From assembly GCF_001425755.1 (NCBI RefSeq), contig NZ_LMDH01000001.1:3099571-3163570 (forward strand): 64,000 nt of DNA. The letters run 5' to 3'. The DNA is from Aeromicrobium sp. Root344 (GTDB taxonomy: Bacteria; Actinomycetota; Actinomycetes; Propionibacteriales; Nocardioidaceae). Each line of letters begins with the position of its first letter. Within the stretch, counting starts at the first letter, position 1. The translations under genes were made by a program, and so were the position numbers. The notes below the pieces were generated by a model. It worked only from the letters and a program-made list of their open reading frames with translations. It ran no database searches and was not told the origin of the DNA. Shown here piece by piece: positions 47,139-54,590 of this stretch.

Positions 47139-48594
47139 TCCCAGAGGATTCATCACGACTCCCCGCCAGGTGGCCGAACGGCGCCCTGTCGAGGAGCGCG
47201 TCAACGACTGGAACGAGGTCTACCCCGGTGGACCCGGCCGCGCCCTGCTGCCGATCATCACCGAGCAGGCCGGGCGCTGCATGGACTGCGGCATCCCGTT
47301 CTGCCATTCCGGCTGCCCGCTCGGCAACCTGATCCCGGAGTGGAACGACCTGGTCTGGCGTGAGGACTGGGACGAGGCGCTCGACCGCCTGCACGCGACC
47401 AACAACTTCCCGGAATTCACCGGGCGGCTGTGTCCGGCGCCGTGCGAGACCGCATGTGTCGTGGCGATCAACCGCGACGCCGTGACGATCAAGAACGTCG
47501 AGGTCTCGATCATCGACAAGGGCTGGGACGACCGGCAGGTCAAGCCCGAGCCGCCTGAGTGGCTCACCGGCAAGACCGTCGCCGTCGTCGGCTCCGGCCC
47601 GGCAGGCCTCGCCGCCGCGCAGCAGCTGACCCGCGCGGGGCACACCGTCGCGGTGTACGAGCGCGACGACAAGCCAGGCGGACTGCTCCGCTACGGCATC
47701 CCCGAGTTCAAGATGGAGAAGATCCAGGTCGATCGCCGCATCGACCAGATGCAGCGCGAGGGCACGGTCTTCCGCACGGGCGTGCAGGTCGGCGACACGC
47801 TGACCGGCCACCAGCTGCGGGACCGCTACGACGCCGTCGTGCTGGCGATCGGCTCGACCGTACGCCGTGACCTGCCGGTCCCGGGGCGCGAGCTCGCAGG
47901 CATCCACCAGGCCATGGAGTTCCTCCCGCAGGCCAACCGCGTCGCGCTCGGTGAAGAGGTCGAGAACCAGATCGTCGCGACCGACAAGGACGTCATCATC
48001 ATCGGCGGTGGCGACACCGGTGCCGACTGCCTCGGCACGTCCGTGCGTCAGGGCGCCAGGTCGATCACACAGCTCGAGATCATGCCCAACCCGGGCACGG
48101 ATCGTCCCGAGACGCAGCCGTGGCCGACCTACCCGATGATCTACCGCGTCTCCTCGGCCCACGAGGAGGCAGGGGAGCGGGTCTACTCGATCTCGACCAA
48201 GGAGTTCCTCGGCGAGGACGGTCACGTCAGCGGCCTGCGGCTCGTCGAGGTGGAGATGGTCGGCGGGAAGTTCGAGGAGGTCGAGGGCTCCGAGCGCATC
48301 GTGCCGGCGCAGCTCGTGCTGTTCGCGATGGGCTTCACCGGTCCTGAGCAGGAGGGACTCGTCGACCAGCTGGGCGTCGAGCTCGACGAGCGGGGCAACA
48401 TCAAGCGCGACAAGTCGTACATGTCCAGCATCGACGGCGTGTTCGTCGCCGGCGACGCGGGCCGCGGCCAGTCGCTCATCGTGTGGGCCATCGCAGAGGG
48501 CCGTTCGGCCGCTGCGGGGGTCGACGCCTACCTGTCGGGATCGACCAACTTGCCGGCCCCGATTCCGCCGAATGCGCGCCCGTTGACGGTGTGA
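47131..48594 (+). CDS. gltD: Glutamate synthase (NADPH) small subunit
   Basis: GltD passes electrons from NADPH through FAD and iron-sulfur centres to GltB. The 487-aa protein has N-terminal Cys clusters ([17 protein letters not shown] and CPAPCETAC), the FAD motif [15 protein letters not shown], the NADPH motif [11 protein letters not shown] and the C-terminal [20 protein letters not shown] at 47131 overlaps gltB. Confidence 0.97.
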   Translation: MADPRGFITTPRQVAERRPVEERVNDWNEVYPGGPGRALLPIITEQAGRCMDCGIPFCHSGCPLGNLIPEWNDLVWREDWDEALDRLHATNNFPEFTGRLCPAPCETACVVAINRDAVTIKNVEVSIIDKGWDDRQVKPEPPEWLTGKTVAVVGSGPAGLAAAQQLTRAGHTVAVYERDDKPGGLLRYGIPEFKMEKIQVDRRIDQMQREGTVFRTGVQVGDTLTGHQLRDRYDAVVLAIGSTVRRDLPVPGRELAGIHQAMEFLPQANRVALGEEVENQIVATDKDVIIIGGGDTGADCLGTSVRQGARSITQLEIMPNPGTDRPETQPWPTYPMIYRVSSAHEEAGERVYSISTKEFLGEDGHVSGLRLVEVEMVGGKFEEVEGSERIVPAQLVLFAMGFTGPEQEGLVDQLGVELDERGNIKRDKSYMSSIDGVFVAGDAGRGQSLIVWAIAEGRSAAAGVDAYLSGSTNLPAPIPPNARPLTV

Positions 48595-48647
48595 CAACCG
48601 GTCTTTCGCCCTCCGACCTGAGCGAAACCTGATTTGTTGCGCCAAAC

Positions 48648-48688
48648 CACTTAAGTGACTCGCCGGTAGGTGAACCACTGGATAGGCT
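48648..48688 (+). promoter_or_regulatory. pyk promoter with upstream palindrome
   Basis: TAGGCT (48683-48688) ends 7 nt before the GTG at 48696. The perfect 10-bp palindrome CACTTAAGTG (48648-48657) lies about 40-48 nt before the predicted start site, where an activator or repressor could bind. No convincing -35 box is visible. Confidence 0.5.
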
Positions 48689-48695
48689 CGTGCAA

Positions 48696-50147
48696 GTGAG
48701 AAGAGCGAAGATCGTCTGCACCCTCGGCCCGGCCGTCGGTAGCGCCCACAAGATCCTGCAGCTGACCGAGGCGGGGATGGATGTCGCCCGGCTCAACATG
48801 AGCCACGGCGAGCAGTCCGACCACGAGCAGAACTACGCCTGGGTTCGCGAGGCCGGTGACAAGGTCGGCAAGGCCATCGCCGTGCTGGCAGACCTCCAAG
48901 GGCCCAAGATCCGGCTGGGCCGCTTCGCCGACGGACCTGTCCAGCTCGAGGTGGGCGGCACGTTCACGATCACGACCGACGACATCCTCGGCGACGTGCA
49001 CCGGTGCTCCACGACCTACAAGGGCCTGCCCGGCGACGTCTCGGTGGGCGACGAGATCCTGATCGACGACGGCCGCATGCGCCTGCGCGCGTCGGCCGTC
49101 ACCGACACCGACGTCACCTGCACGGTCGAGACGAGTGGCCCGGTCAGCAACAACAAGGGCATCAACCTGCCGGGCGTGATGGTCAGCGTCCCCGCGATGA
49201 GCGAGAAGGACATCGACGACCTGCGGTTCGCGCTGCGTCTCGGCGTCGACTTCATCGCGCTGTCGTTCGTACGCTCCGCCGACGACTACTACGACGTCAA
49301 GAAGATCATGGTCGAAGAGGGCATCATGCGCCCCGTCATCGCCAAGATCGAGAAGCCGCAGGCGGTCGACAACCTCGACGGCATCATGGACGCGTTCGAC
49401 GGCGTCATGGTCGCGCGTGGTGACCTCGGCGTGGAGCTGCCGCTCGAGGATGTCCCGATCGTCCAGAAGCTCATCGTCGAGAAGGCCCGCCGCAACGCCA
49501 AGCCGGTCATCGTGGCGACCCAGATGCTCGAGTCGATGATCTCGGCTCCGCGGCCGACGCGCGCCGAGGCGTCCGACGTCGCCAATGCGGTGCTCGACGG
49601 CGCCGACGCGGTGATGCTGTCGGGTGAGACGAGTGTGGGCGAGTACCCGATCCACACCGTCACCACGATGGCTCGCATCATCGAGTCCACCGAGGAGCAC
49701 GGCCTGCCCCGCATGGCCGCGTTCACGTGGAAGGCCAAGACCAAGAGCGGCATCATCTGCCGCGCCGCCGCCGACGTCGCCGAGGCCGTCAGCGCCCGCT
49801 TCGTAGTCGCGTTCACGACCAGCGGTGACTCCGCCCGGCGCATGACGCGCTACCGCTCCAAGGTCCCGGTCATCGCGTTCACGCCCGACCCGCTCGTACG
49901 CTCGCAGCTGGCCCTGAGCTGGGGCATCGAGACGTTCCTCGTCCCCGAGGTCACGCACACCGATGAGATGGTGCTGCAGGTCGACAAGGCGCTGCTGGAG
50001 ATCGGCCGCTGCGCCGACGGCCAGCAGGTCGTCATCGTCGCCGGGAGCCCTCCCGGCATCCCGGGGTCGACCAACGCGCTCCGCATCCACAACATGGGCG
50101 ATGCGATCAACGGCGTCGTGCCGGCCTACCAGGACACCGCGGAGTAG
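48696..50147 (+). CDS. pyk: Pyruvate kinase
   Basis: Pyruvate kinase makes pyruvate and ATP from phosphoenolpyruvate, the last step of glycolysis. The 483-aa protein has RRAKIVCTLGPA at the start, ARLNMSHG, DLQGPKIRLG and the active-site MRPVIAKIEKPQAVDNLD. MVARGDLGVELP and a C-terminal allosteric domain follow. The GTG at 48696 is chosen over 48690 because it lies 7 nt after the -10 box and matches the usual N-terminus. Confidence 0.96.
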   Translation: MRRAKIVCTLGPAVGSAHKILQLTEAGMDVARLNMSHGEQSDHEQNYAWVREAGDKVGKAIAVLADLQGPKIRLGRFADGPVQLEVGGTFTITTDDILGDVHRCSTTYKGLPGDVSVGDEILIDDGRMRLRASAVTDTDVTCTVETSGPVSNNKGINLPGVMVSVPAMSEKDIDDLRFALRLGVDFIALSFVRSADDYYDVKKIMVEEGIMRPVIAKIEKPQAVDNLDGIMDAFDGVMVARGDLGVELPLEDVPIVQKLIVEKARRNAKPVIVATQMLESMISAPRPTRAEASDVANAVLDGADAVMLSGETSVGEYPIHTVTTMARIIESTEEHGLPRMAAFTWKAKTKSGIICRAAADVAEAVSARFVVAFTTSGDSARRMTRYRSKVPVIAFTPDPLVRSQLALSWGIETFLVPEVTHTDEMVLQVDKALLEIGRCADGQQVVIVAGSPPGIPGSTNALRIHNMGDAINGVVPAYQDTAE

Positions 50148-50163
50148 CACTCCTCGCACGTGG

Positions 50164-50194
50164 CACCCCTCAGTCGAGTCTCGGCCGAGGGGTG
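50164..50194 (+). terminator. Terminator-like hairpin after pyk
   Basis: CACCCCTC (50164-50171) pairs with GAGGGGTG (50187-50194) around a 15-nt loop, starting 17 nt past the pyk stop and followed by TTCTCT. Confidence 0.55.
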
Positions 50195-50210
50195 TTCTCT
50201 GTTGGGCTCC

Positions 50211-50245
50211 TTGAGCTTGTCGAAAGGGCGCTTCGACGGGCTCAA
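50211..50245. repeat. REP-like palindrome
   Basis: TTGAGCTTGTCGAA and TTCGACGGGCTCAA form a 14-nt inverted repeat matching at 12 positions around a 7-nt loop. Palindromes with this TTGAGC...TCGAA core are dispersed intergenic repeats in many high-GC bacteria. The rest of the interval 50148-50362 has no supported gene. Confidence 0.6.
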
Positions 50246-50315
50246 TGGGCGGCTACGTTGCGTTGTCGGCTCACGCGTGCCGGCAGGCCGACACGGCGGC
50301 CTTCGGCCGTTGCTT

Positions 50316-50369
50316 CCCGGCACGGGTGCGAAGCCGAGCGAAGCGAGTGGCTGAGCCACCCGTGCCGGG
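50316..50369. repeat. 13-bp inverted repeat that includes the tRNA-Leu 3' end
   Basis: A perfect 13-bp inverted repeat (left arm 50316-50328, right arm 50357-50369, core CCGGCACGGGTG) encloses a 28-nt loop with a small inner hairpin GTGGC-TGA-GCCAC. The right arm covers the last bases of the tRNA acceptor stem. It could end tRNA transcription, or it may be a trace of an inserted palindrome. Confidence 0.6.
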
Positions 50370-50445
50370 TGCGGGACTCGAACCCGCACGCCCTTGCGGA
50401 CAATGGTTTTTGAGACCATCGCGTCTACCATTCCGCCAACCCGGC
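50363..50445 (-). tRNA. tRNA-Leu (anticodon CAA)
   Basis: The minus strand folds as a class II tRNA. A 7-bp acceptor stem (GCCGGGT with ACCCGGC) and discriminator A are present. The anticodon stem ATGGT/ACCAT has loop CTCAAAA, giving anticodon CAA. A variable arm around GTCCGCAAGGGC and the T-loop GGTTCGA of the TPsiC arm follow. CCA is not encoded. It reads UUG leucine codons. Confidence 0.96.
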
Positions 50446-50452
50446 CAGCTGC

Positions 50453-50480
50453 AAAGTAACCTTCTCACGTGACTGCTCAA
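50453..50480. promoter_or_regulatory. Overlapping divergent promoters of tRNA-Leu and the ANTAR regulator
   Basis: On the minus strand TTGAGC (50475-50480), 16 nt and TACTTT (50453-50458) form the tRNA promoter, 7 nt before the tRNA. On the plus strand TAACCT (50457-50462) ends 6 nt before the regulator GTG. The two -10 boxes share 2 nt, and the tRNA -35 box lies inside the regulator coding region. Confidence 0.65.
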
Positions 50481-51098
50481 GGCCCTGAATCGGGACGGCC
50501 CGCACCGCGTGTCGTGATCGCCGAGGACGAGGCGCTGATCCGCCTCGACCTCGCCGAGATGCTCGCCGAGGAGGGCTACGTCGTCGTCGGCCAGGCCGGT
50601 GACGGCGAACACGCGATCGAGCTCGCGATGCAGCACCGGCCCGACCTCGTCGTGATGGACGTCAAGATGCCCAAGCTCGACGGCATCGCGGCCGCCTCGC
50701 AGATCGCCCAGGCGCGCATCGCTCCAGTCGTCATGCTGACCGCGTTCAGCCAGCGTGAGCTCGTCGAGCGCGCACGCGACTCCGGTGCCATGGCCTACCT
50801 CGTCAAGCCGTTCACCAAGTCCGACCTCGTTCCGGCGATCGAGATGGCGATGAGCCGTTTCGCCGAGATCCGGACGCTCGAGCACGAGGTCGGCGACCTC
50901 ACCGACCAGCTCGCGACCCGCAAGGCGATCGAGCGTGCCAAAGGCCTTCTGCAGGAGGCCCTGAGCCTCAGCGAGCCTGAGGCATTCCGGTGGATCCAGC
51001 GCACCGCGATGGACCTCAGGCTCACGATGCAGCAGGTCGCGCAGGGGGTCATCGACCACGGTCCCGAGCTCGGCTCGTCGGTCGATCCGCAGGCCTGA
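50469..51098 (+). CDS. pdtaR: ANTAR-domain response regulator (PdtaR-like)
   Basis: This 209-aa two-component regulator has a receiver domain (about residues 14-130) with acidic pocket AEDEALIRLD, phospho-acceptor Asp in VVMDVKMPKLDG, and the conserved Thr and Lys in MLTAFS and YLVKPFT. The C-terminal ANTAR domain (about 145-195) contains KAIERAKGLL and ALSLSEPEAFRWIQRTAM. ANTAR proteins bind paired RNA hairpins and prevent termination. The partner histidine kinase is not adjacent. The GTG start fits a leaderless mRNA. Confidence 0.93.
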   Translation: MTAQGPESGRPAPRVVIAEDEALIRLDLAEMLAEEGYVVVGQAGDGEHAIELAMQHRPDLVVMDVKMPKLDGIAAASQIAQARIAPVVMLTAFSQRELVERARDSGAMAYLVKPFTKSDLVPAIEMAMSRFAEIRTLEHEVGDLTDQLATRKAIERAKGLLQEALSLSEPEAFRWIQRTAMDLRLTMQQVAQGVIDHGPELGSSVDPQA

Positions 51099-51158
51099 TC
51101 CGCCCGGGTTACAAATTGGCTACGTTACCGGCCGTAATTGGCTCGTTGACCCAATTGA

Positions 51159-51183
51159 CCCATGAAAAGACTAAGTTCATGGG
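51159..51183. promoter_or_regulatory. Perfect palindrome upstream of livK
   Basis: CCCATGAA and TTCATGGG form a perfect 8-bp inverted repeat with a 9-nt spacer, 55 nt before the livK ATG. TTGACC boxes lie at 51146-51151 and 51155-51160 and a TAAGTT at 51172-51177, so the palindrome overlaps the likely promoter as an operator would. The exact promoter cannot be fixed because spacings are poor. Confidence 0.6.
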
Positions 51184-51237
51184 TACGTACACGCACCCTG
51201 GCATGTGCCATGGGCTTTCTACATATCCGGAGGATTG

Positions 51238-52506
51238 ATGAAACGCAGTACCCAGACGATCCGCCTCGCGGCCGTCGTGGCCGCGAGCGCGCTTGTTCTC
51301 GCTGCATGTGGCGGCGGCAGCGACAGCGACGGCGACAAGCCCAAGGCTTCTGGCGCTCCCGCAGCCAAGGGCGACGGGGTCCTCACGGTCGGCACGCTCC
51401 TGCCGTCGACCGGTGACCTTGCGTTCCTCGGCCCCCCGGAGTTCGCTGGCGTCGACCTCGCGGTCAAGGACATCAACGACGCCGGTGGCGTGCTCGGCAA
51501 GCCTGTCGCGCAGTCCAAGGCAGACTCCGGCGACGGTACGCCGAAGATCGCGCCCGGCTCGGTCGACAAGCTCCTCGCGGCCAAGGCCGACGTCATCGTC
51601 GGTGCAGCCTCTTCGAGCGTCTCGCTGAGCGTCATCGACAAGATCGTCGGCGCTGGCGTCGTGGAGTTCTCCCCGGCCAACACGTCGACCGCCTTCGACA
51701 CCTACGACGACAAGGGCCTCTACTTCCGTACGGCCCCGTCCGACGTGCTCCAGGGCAACGTGCTCGGCAACCTCGTCCTCAAGGACGGCGCCAAGAACGT
51801 CGCGATCATCGCGCGCCAGGAGGCGTACGGTGAGGCGCTCGCCGACAACGTCGAGAAGACCATCAAGGACCAGGGTGGAACGGTCGCCGCGAAGGTGCTC
51901 TACAGCGTCGACGCGACGTCCTACACGTCCGAGATCCAGAAGATCAAGGACGCCAAGCCCGACGCGATCGTCGTGATCTCGTTCAACGAGGCCACCAAGA
52001 TCATCCCCGGTCTCGAGGCTGCTGGCATCGGGCCCAAGGACGTCAAGACGTACTTCGTGGACGGCAACACCGCCGACTACAGCAAGGACTTCCCCAAGGG
52101 AACCCTGAAGGGCGTCAAGTCGACCTACCCGGGCGCGCAGCTCAAGGACGACTTCAAGTCGCGCCTGCTGTCGATCAACCCGAAGCTCAAGGACTTCACC
52201 TACGGTCCTGAGTCCTACGACGCGACGGTCCTGACGGCTCTGGCTGCCACGGCCGCCAAGAGCGACGACGGTGTCGCCCTGTCGAAGAAGATCAAGGAAG
52301 TCTCCGAGGGCGGCGAGAAGTGCACCGCCTACGCCGACTGCCTGGCGTTGCTCAAGGACGGAAAGGACATCGACTATGACGGTGTCTCCGGCCCGGTCGA
52401 CATGAACGACACCGGATCCCCGTCGAAGGCCACGATCGGCATCTTCCAGTACGGCGAGGACAACACCTACAAGAACCTCGAGTACGTCACCGGCGTCGTC
52501 GAGTAA
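51238..52506 (+). CDS. livK: Branched-chain amino-acid ABC transporter substrate-binding lipoprotein
   Basis: This 422-aa protein has a lipoprotein signal (lipobox LAAC near residue 23), an acidic linker, and a type I periplasmic-binding fold starting LTVGTLLPSTGDLAF. It probably captures branched-chain amino acids or related ligands for the LivHMGF machinery, encoded convergently 1.3 kb away. CCGGAGG precedes the ATG. The ligand is inferred from context. Confidence 0.92.
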   Translation: MKRSTQTIRLAAVVAASALVLAACGGGSDSDGDKPKASGAPAAKGDGVLTVGTLLPSTGDLAFLGPPEFAGVDLAVKDINDAGGVLGKPVAQSKADSGDGTPKIAPGSVDKLLAAKADVIVGAASSSVSLSVIDKIVGAGVVEFSPANTSTAFDTYDDKGLYFRTAPSDVLQGNVLGNLVLKDGAKNVAIIARQEAYGEALADNVEKTIKDQGGTVAAKVLYSVDATSYTSEIQKIKDAKPDAIVVISFNEATKIIPGLEAAGIGPKDVKTYFVDGNTADYSKDFPKGTLKGVKSTYPGAQLKDDFKSRLLSINPKLKDFTYGPESYDATVLTALAATAAKSDDGVALSKKIKEVSEGGEKCTAYADCLALLKDGKDIDYDGVSGPVDMNDTGSPSKATIGIFQYGEDNTYKNLEYVTGVVE

Positions 52507-52513
52507 GTAGGCA

Positions 52514-52553
52514 CAGCACCACAGCACCACAGCACCACAGCACCACAGCACCA
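52514..52553. repeat. Five-copy 8-bp tandem repeat
   Basis: Five perfect copies of CAGCACCA lie directly after the livK stop and before its terminator. Eight is not a multiple of three and no gene crosses it, so it is a non-coding microsatellite that can change length by slippage. Confidence 0.92.
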
Positions 52554-52555
52554 CC

Positions 52556-52587
52556 AGCAGGGCCCCGGCTCCGGCCGGGGCCCTGCT
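52556..52587 (+). terminator. livK terminator
   Basis: AGCAGGGCCCCGGC and its perfect complement form a 14-bp stem with a TCCG loop, 50 nt past the livK stop. Confidence 0.85.
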
Positions 52588-52604
52588 GCGTCTCGCCCGC
52601 TGCG

Positions 52605-52676
52605 GCGGTTTACCAAGAGGTCAGGGCAAGCTGCCACTCCACAGGGCGCGCGCACCGTGAGATGTGGCGGCTTGCC
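52605..52676. repeat. Left 72-nt inverted-repeat end of the AbiEi/DUF559-like cassette
   Basis: The outer 25 nt (52605-52629, beginning GCGGTTTACC) are identical to the reverse complement of 53809-53833. The inner 52 nt (52625-52676) fold into a hairpin with a GGCAAGCTGCCAC stem (one G-T pair). It matches the right-end copy in length and order, with differences mainly in the loop and in paired stem positions. Confidence 0.85.
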
Positions 52677-52777
52677 ATGGGGAGTGGGTCGTCCACAGGT
52701 CTGGCGGCGTCGCGGCAGGGTCCACAGCTGTCGACGTCCCGGTATGCCGGACGGCTGACAGCCGGTCTGATGAGCCG

Positions 52778-53752
52778 ATGGATGACCGAATCAGGACCCA
52801 GGCGCTCACCCGCGGCTACGTGACGCGCGCGCAGATCATCGACGCCGGCTATCGCGATCGGGACATCAAGTCCGCGTTGCGCGCAGGGTTGCTCGTGCGG
52901 CTTCGCCACGGCATCTACGCGTACGCCGACGACGTGGCGCGTTTGACCGAGGTCGAGCGTCACAGACTCACCGCCTTCGCCGTCATCGACCGGCTCGGCG
53001 ACGGGTTCGTCCTCAGCCATCAGTCGGCTTGTGCCGCTCACGGGATCGATCAGCACGCCTCGCCCGACCATGACGTGCACGTGACGCGCCTCGACGGACG
53101 TGCCGGGCGACGAGAGGCCGGCGTGGTTCATCACGTCGGCGACGTACCCAGTGACGACGTGATGCGTGTCGACGGCCGACCGGTGATGCGCCCGGAGCGG
53201 GCCGTGTTCGAAGCCGCCACGATCTGCACGACGGAGTCGGGCATGGTCGCAGCCAGCTCGGCGCTACACCTCGGCCATGTCACGGCGGAGGGCCTGGAGG
53301 ACACCGTGGGTCGCCTGGCGCGCTGGCCGGGTGCGAGGCACGCGGCCCTGGCCGTGCGGCTGTCCGACGGCAGGTGCGAGTCTGTCGGGGAGTCTCGTTC
53401 GCTGTTCATGATGTGGCGCGGAGGCATCCCCAGGCCTGAGCAACAAGTCTTGATCCAAGGCCCGTTCGGCGTCATCGCTCGCGTCGACTTCGACTGGGAC
53501 GCCTGGCGCCACACCGGTGAGTTCGACGGGCTGTTCAAGTACGGGCGCCTCAACGTGCACGAGCTCGATCCGGGACGGGTGCTCACCGACGAGAAGGCAC
53601 GCGAGGACGGCGTCCGGGGGACTGGTCGAGGCATGTCGCGGTGGACCTGGTCGGAGCTGCCGATGCGCCAGACCGTCGAACGCCTGCGGCTCGACCTCGA
53701 CCGGTCGCGCACCCTCTATTGCCGCGGGCGTACGTACATCAGTCTCGGCTGA
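52778..53752 (+). CDS. AbiEi-like wHTH plus DUF559/Vsr-like nuclease protein
   Basis: This 324-aa protein begins with a winged-helix segment (residues 1-50, YVTRAQIIDAGYRDRDIKSA and LVRLRHGIYAY) like that of type IV antitoxin AbiEi proteins. Its C-terminal third resembles DUF559/Vsr PD-(D/E)XK nucleases: Glu205 in GESRS, Asp237 in ARVDFDW, Glu248 and Asp250 in GEFDG, and Lys254 in FKYG. No AbiEii toxin gene is adjacent. ATG at 52778 gives the expected N-terminus. The gene stands alone between two inverted 72-nt hairpin repeats and is probably acquired DNA. Biochemical activity is an inference. Confidence 0.78.
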   Translation: MDDRIRTQALTRGYVTRAQIIDAGYRDRDIKSALRAGLLVRLRHGIYAYADDVARLTEVERHRLTAFAVIDRLGDGFVLSHQSACAAHGIDQHASPDHDVHVTRLDGRAGRREAGVVHHVGDVPSDDVMRVDGRPVMRPERAVFEAATICTTESGMVAASSALHLGHVTAEGLEDTVGRLARWPGARHAALAVRLSDGRCESVGESRSLFMMWRGGIPRPEQQVLIQGPFGVIARVDFDWDAWRHTGEFDGLFKYGRLNVHELDPGRVLTDEKAREDGVRGTGRGMSRWTWSELPMRQTVERLRLDLDRSRTLYCRGRTYISLG

Positions 53753-53761
53753 ACCCCGCAC

Positions 53762-53833
53762 GGCAAACTGCCACTCCACCAGGCGCGTGCGCCGTGCGAA
53801 GTGGCAGTTTGCCCTGACCTCTTGGTAAACCGC
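53762..53833. repeat. Right 72-nt inverted-repeat end of the AbiEi/DUF559-like cassette
   Basis: The inner 52 nt (53762-53813) form a perfect 14-bp hairpin, GGCAAACTGCCACT with its complement, around a GC-rich loop. The outer 25 nt (53809-53833) are the exact inverted copy of the left end. It starts 9 nt after the nuclease-like gene and ends 7 nt before the livF stop, so it may also terminate livHMGF transcripts. Confidence 0.87.
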
Positions 53834-53840
53834 GAGAGGG

Positions 53841-54590
53841 TCAGTGTGCCTTGGCGAGCGTGCCGAGGTAGAGCTCGATGACCTTGGGGTCGTTCATCAG
53901 GTCGCGGCCCGAGCCGGTGTGGGCGTTGCGGCCCTGGTCCAGGACGTAGGCCCGGTCGCAGATCTGCAGGCAGCGGCTGGCGTTCTGCTCGACCATGACG
54001 ACCGAGACGCCCGCGCTGTTGATGCGCTTGGTCTGGACGAACACCTCGTCCTGCAGAGCGGGGGAGAGGCCGGCTGACGGCTCGTCGAGCAACAGCACCG
54101 ACGGGGACATCATGAGCGCCCGGCCCATCGCGACCATCTGGCGCTCGCCGCCGGACAGCGAGCCGGCCCGCTGGTCCTTGCGCTCGAAGAGCCTCGGGAA
54201 GATGTCGGTGACGTAGCCGAAACGCTCCTTGAACTTCTTGGGGTCGAGGTACATCCCCATCTCGAGGTTCTCCGACACGGTCAGCGACGGGAAGACGTTG
54301 TTGGTCTGCGGCACGAACCCCACGCCCGACGCGACGAGCTGGTCAGCGCGCAGGTTGGTGATGTCCTTGCCGTTGAGCACGACCGTGCCTTCGTGGATCT
54401 TGACGAGGCCGAACATGGCCTTGAGCAGGGTCGACTTGCCGGCGCCGTTGGGACCGATGATGCCGACCAGCTCGCCGTCGTGGCAGTGCAGGCTCGCGTC
54501 GTTGAGGATGTTGACGCCGGGCAGGTAGCCGGCGATCAGGTTGTCGGCGCGCAGGATGGCGCCTTCGGGTGAGGCGTAGTCGTCGACCAT
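53841..54590 (-). CDS. livF: Branched-chain amino-acid ABC transporter ATPase LivF
   Basis: This 249-aa ATPase has Walker A GPNGAGKST, the signature LSGGERQ, Walker B VLLLDEPSAG and an H-region VVMVEQNAS typical of LivF. The ATG overlaps the last base of the livG stop. It is the last gene of the livHMGF operon and ends against the right cassette repeat. Confidence 0.96.
   Translation of the reverse strand: MVDDYASPEGAILRADNLIAGYLPGVNILNDASLHCHDGELVGIIGPNGAGKSTLLKAMFGLVKIHEGTVVLNGKDITNLRADQLVASGVGFVPQTNNVFPSLTVSENLEMGMYLDPKKFKERFGYVTDIFPRLFERKDQRAGSLSGGERQMVAMGRALMMSPSVLLLDEPSAGLSPALQDEVFVQTKRINSAGVSVVMVEQNASRCLQICDRAYVLDQGRNAHTGSGRDLMNDPKVIELYLGTLAKAH

Noticed and set aside
52467..52655. Minus-strand frame coding a repetitive VLWCCGAV protein at the livK 3' end
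   Set aside because: It is only the translation of the 8-bp tandem repeat plus a terminator hairpin and has no ribosome-binding site.
52605..53833. AbiE toxin-antitoxin locus
   Set aside because: Only the AbiEi-like winged helix is present. No AbiEii nucleotidyltransferase gene follows, and the C-terminal part looks like a nuclease, so a standard type IV system is not supported.
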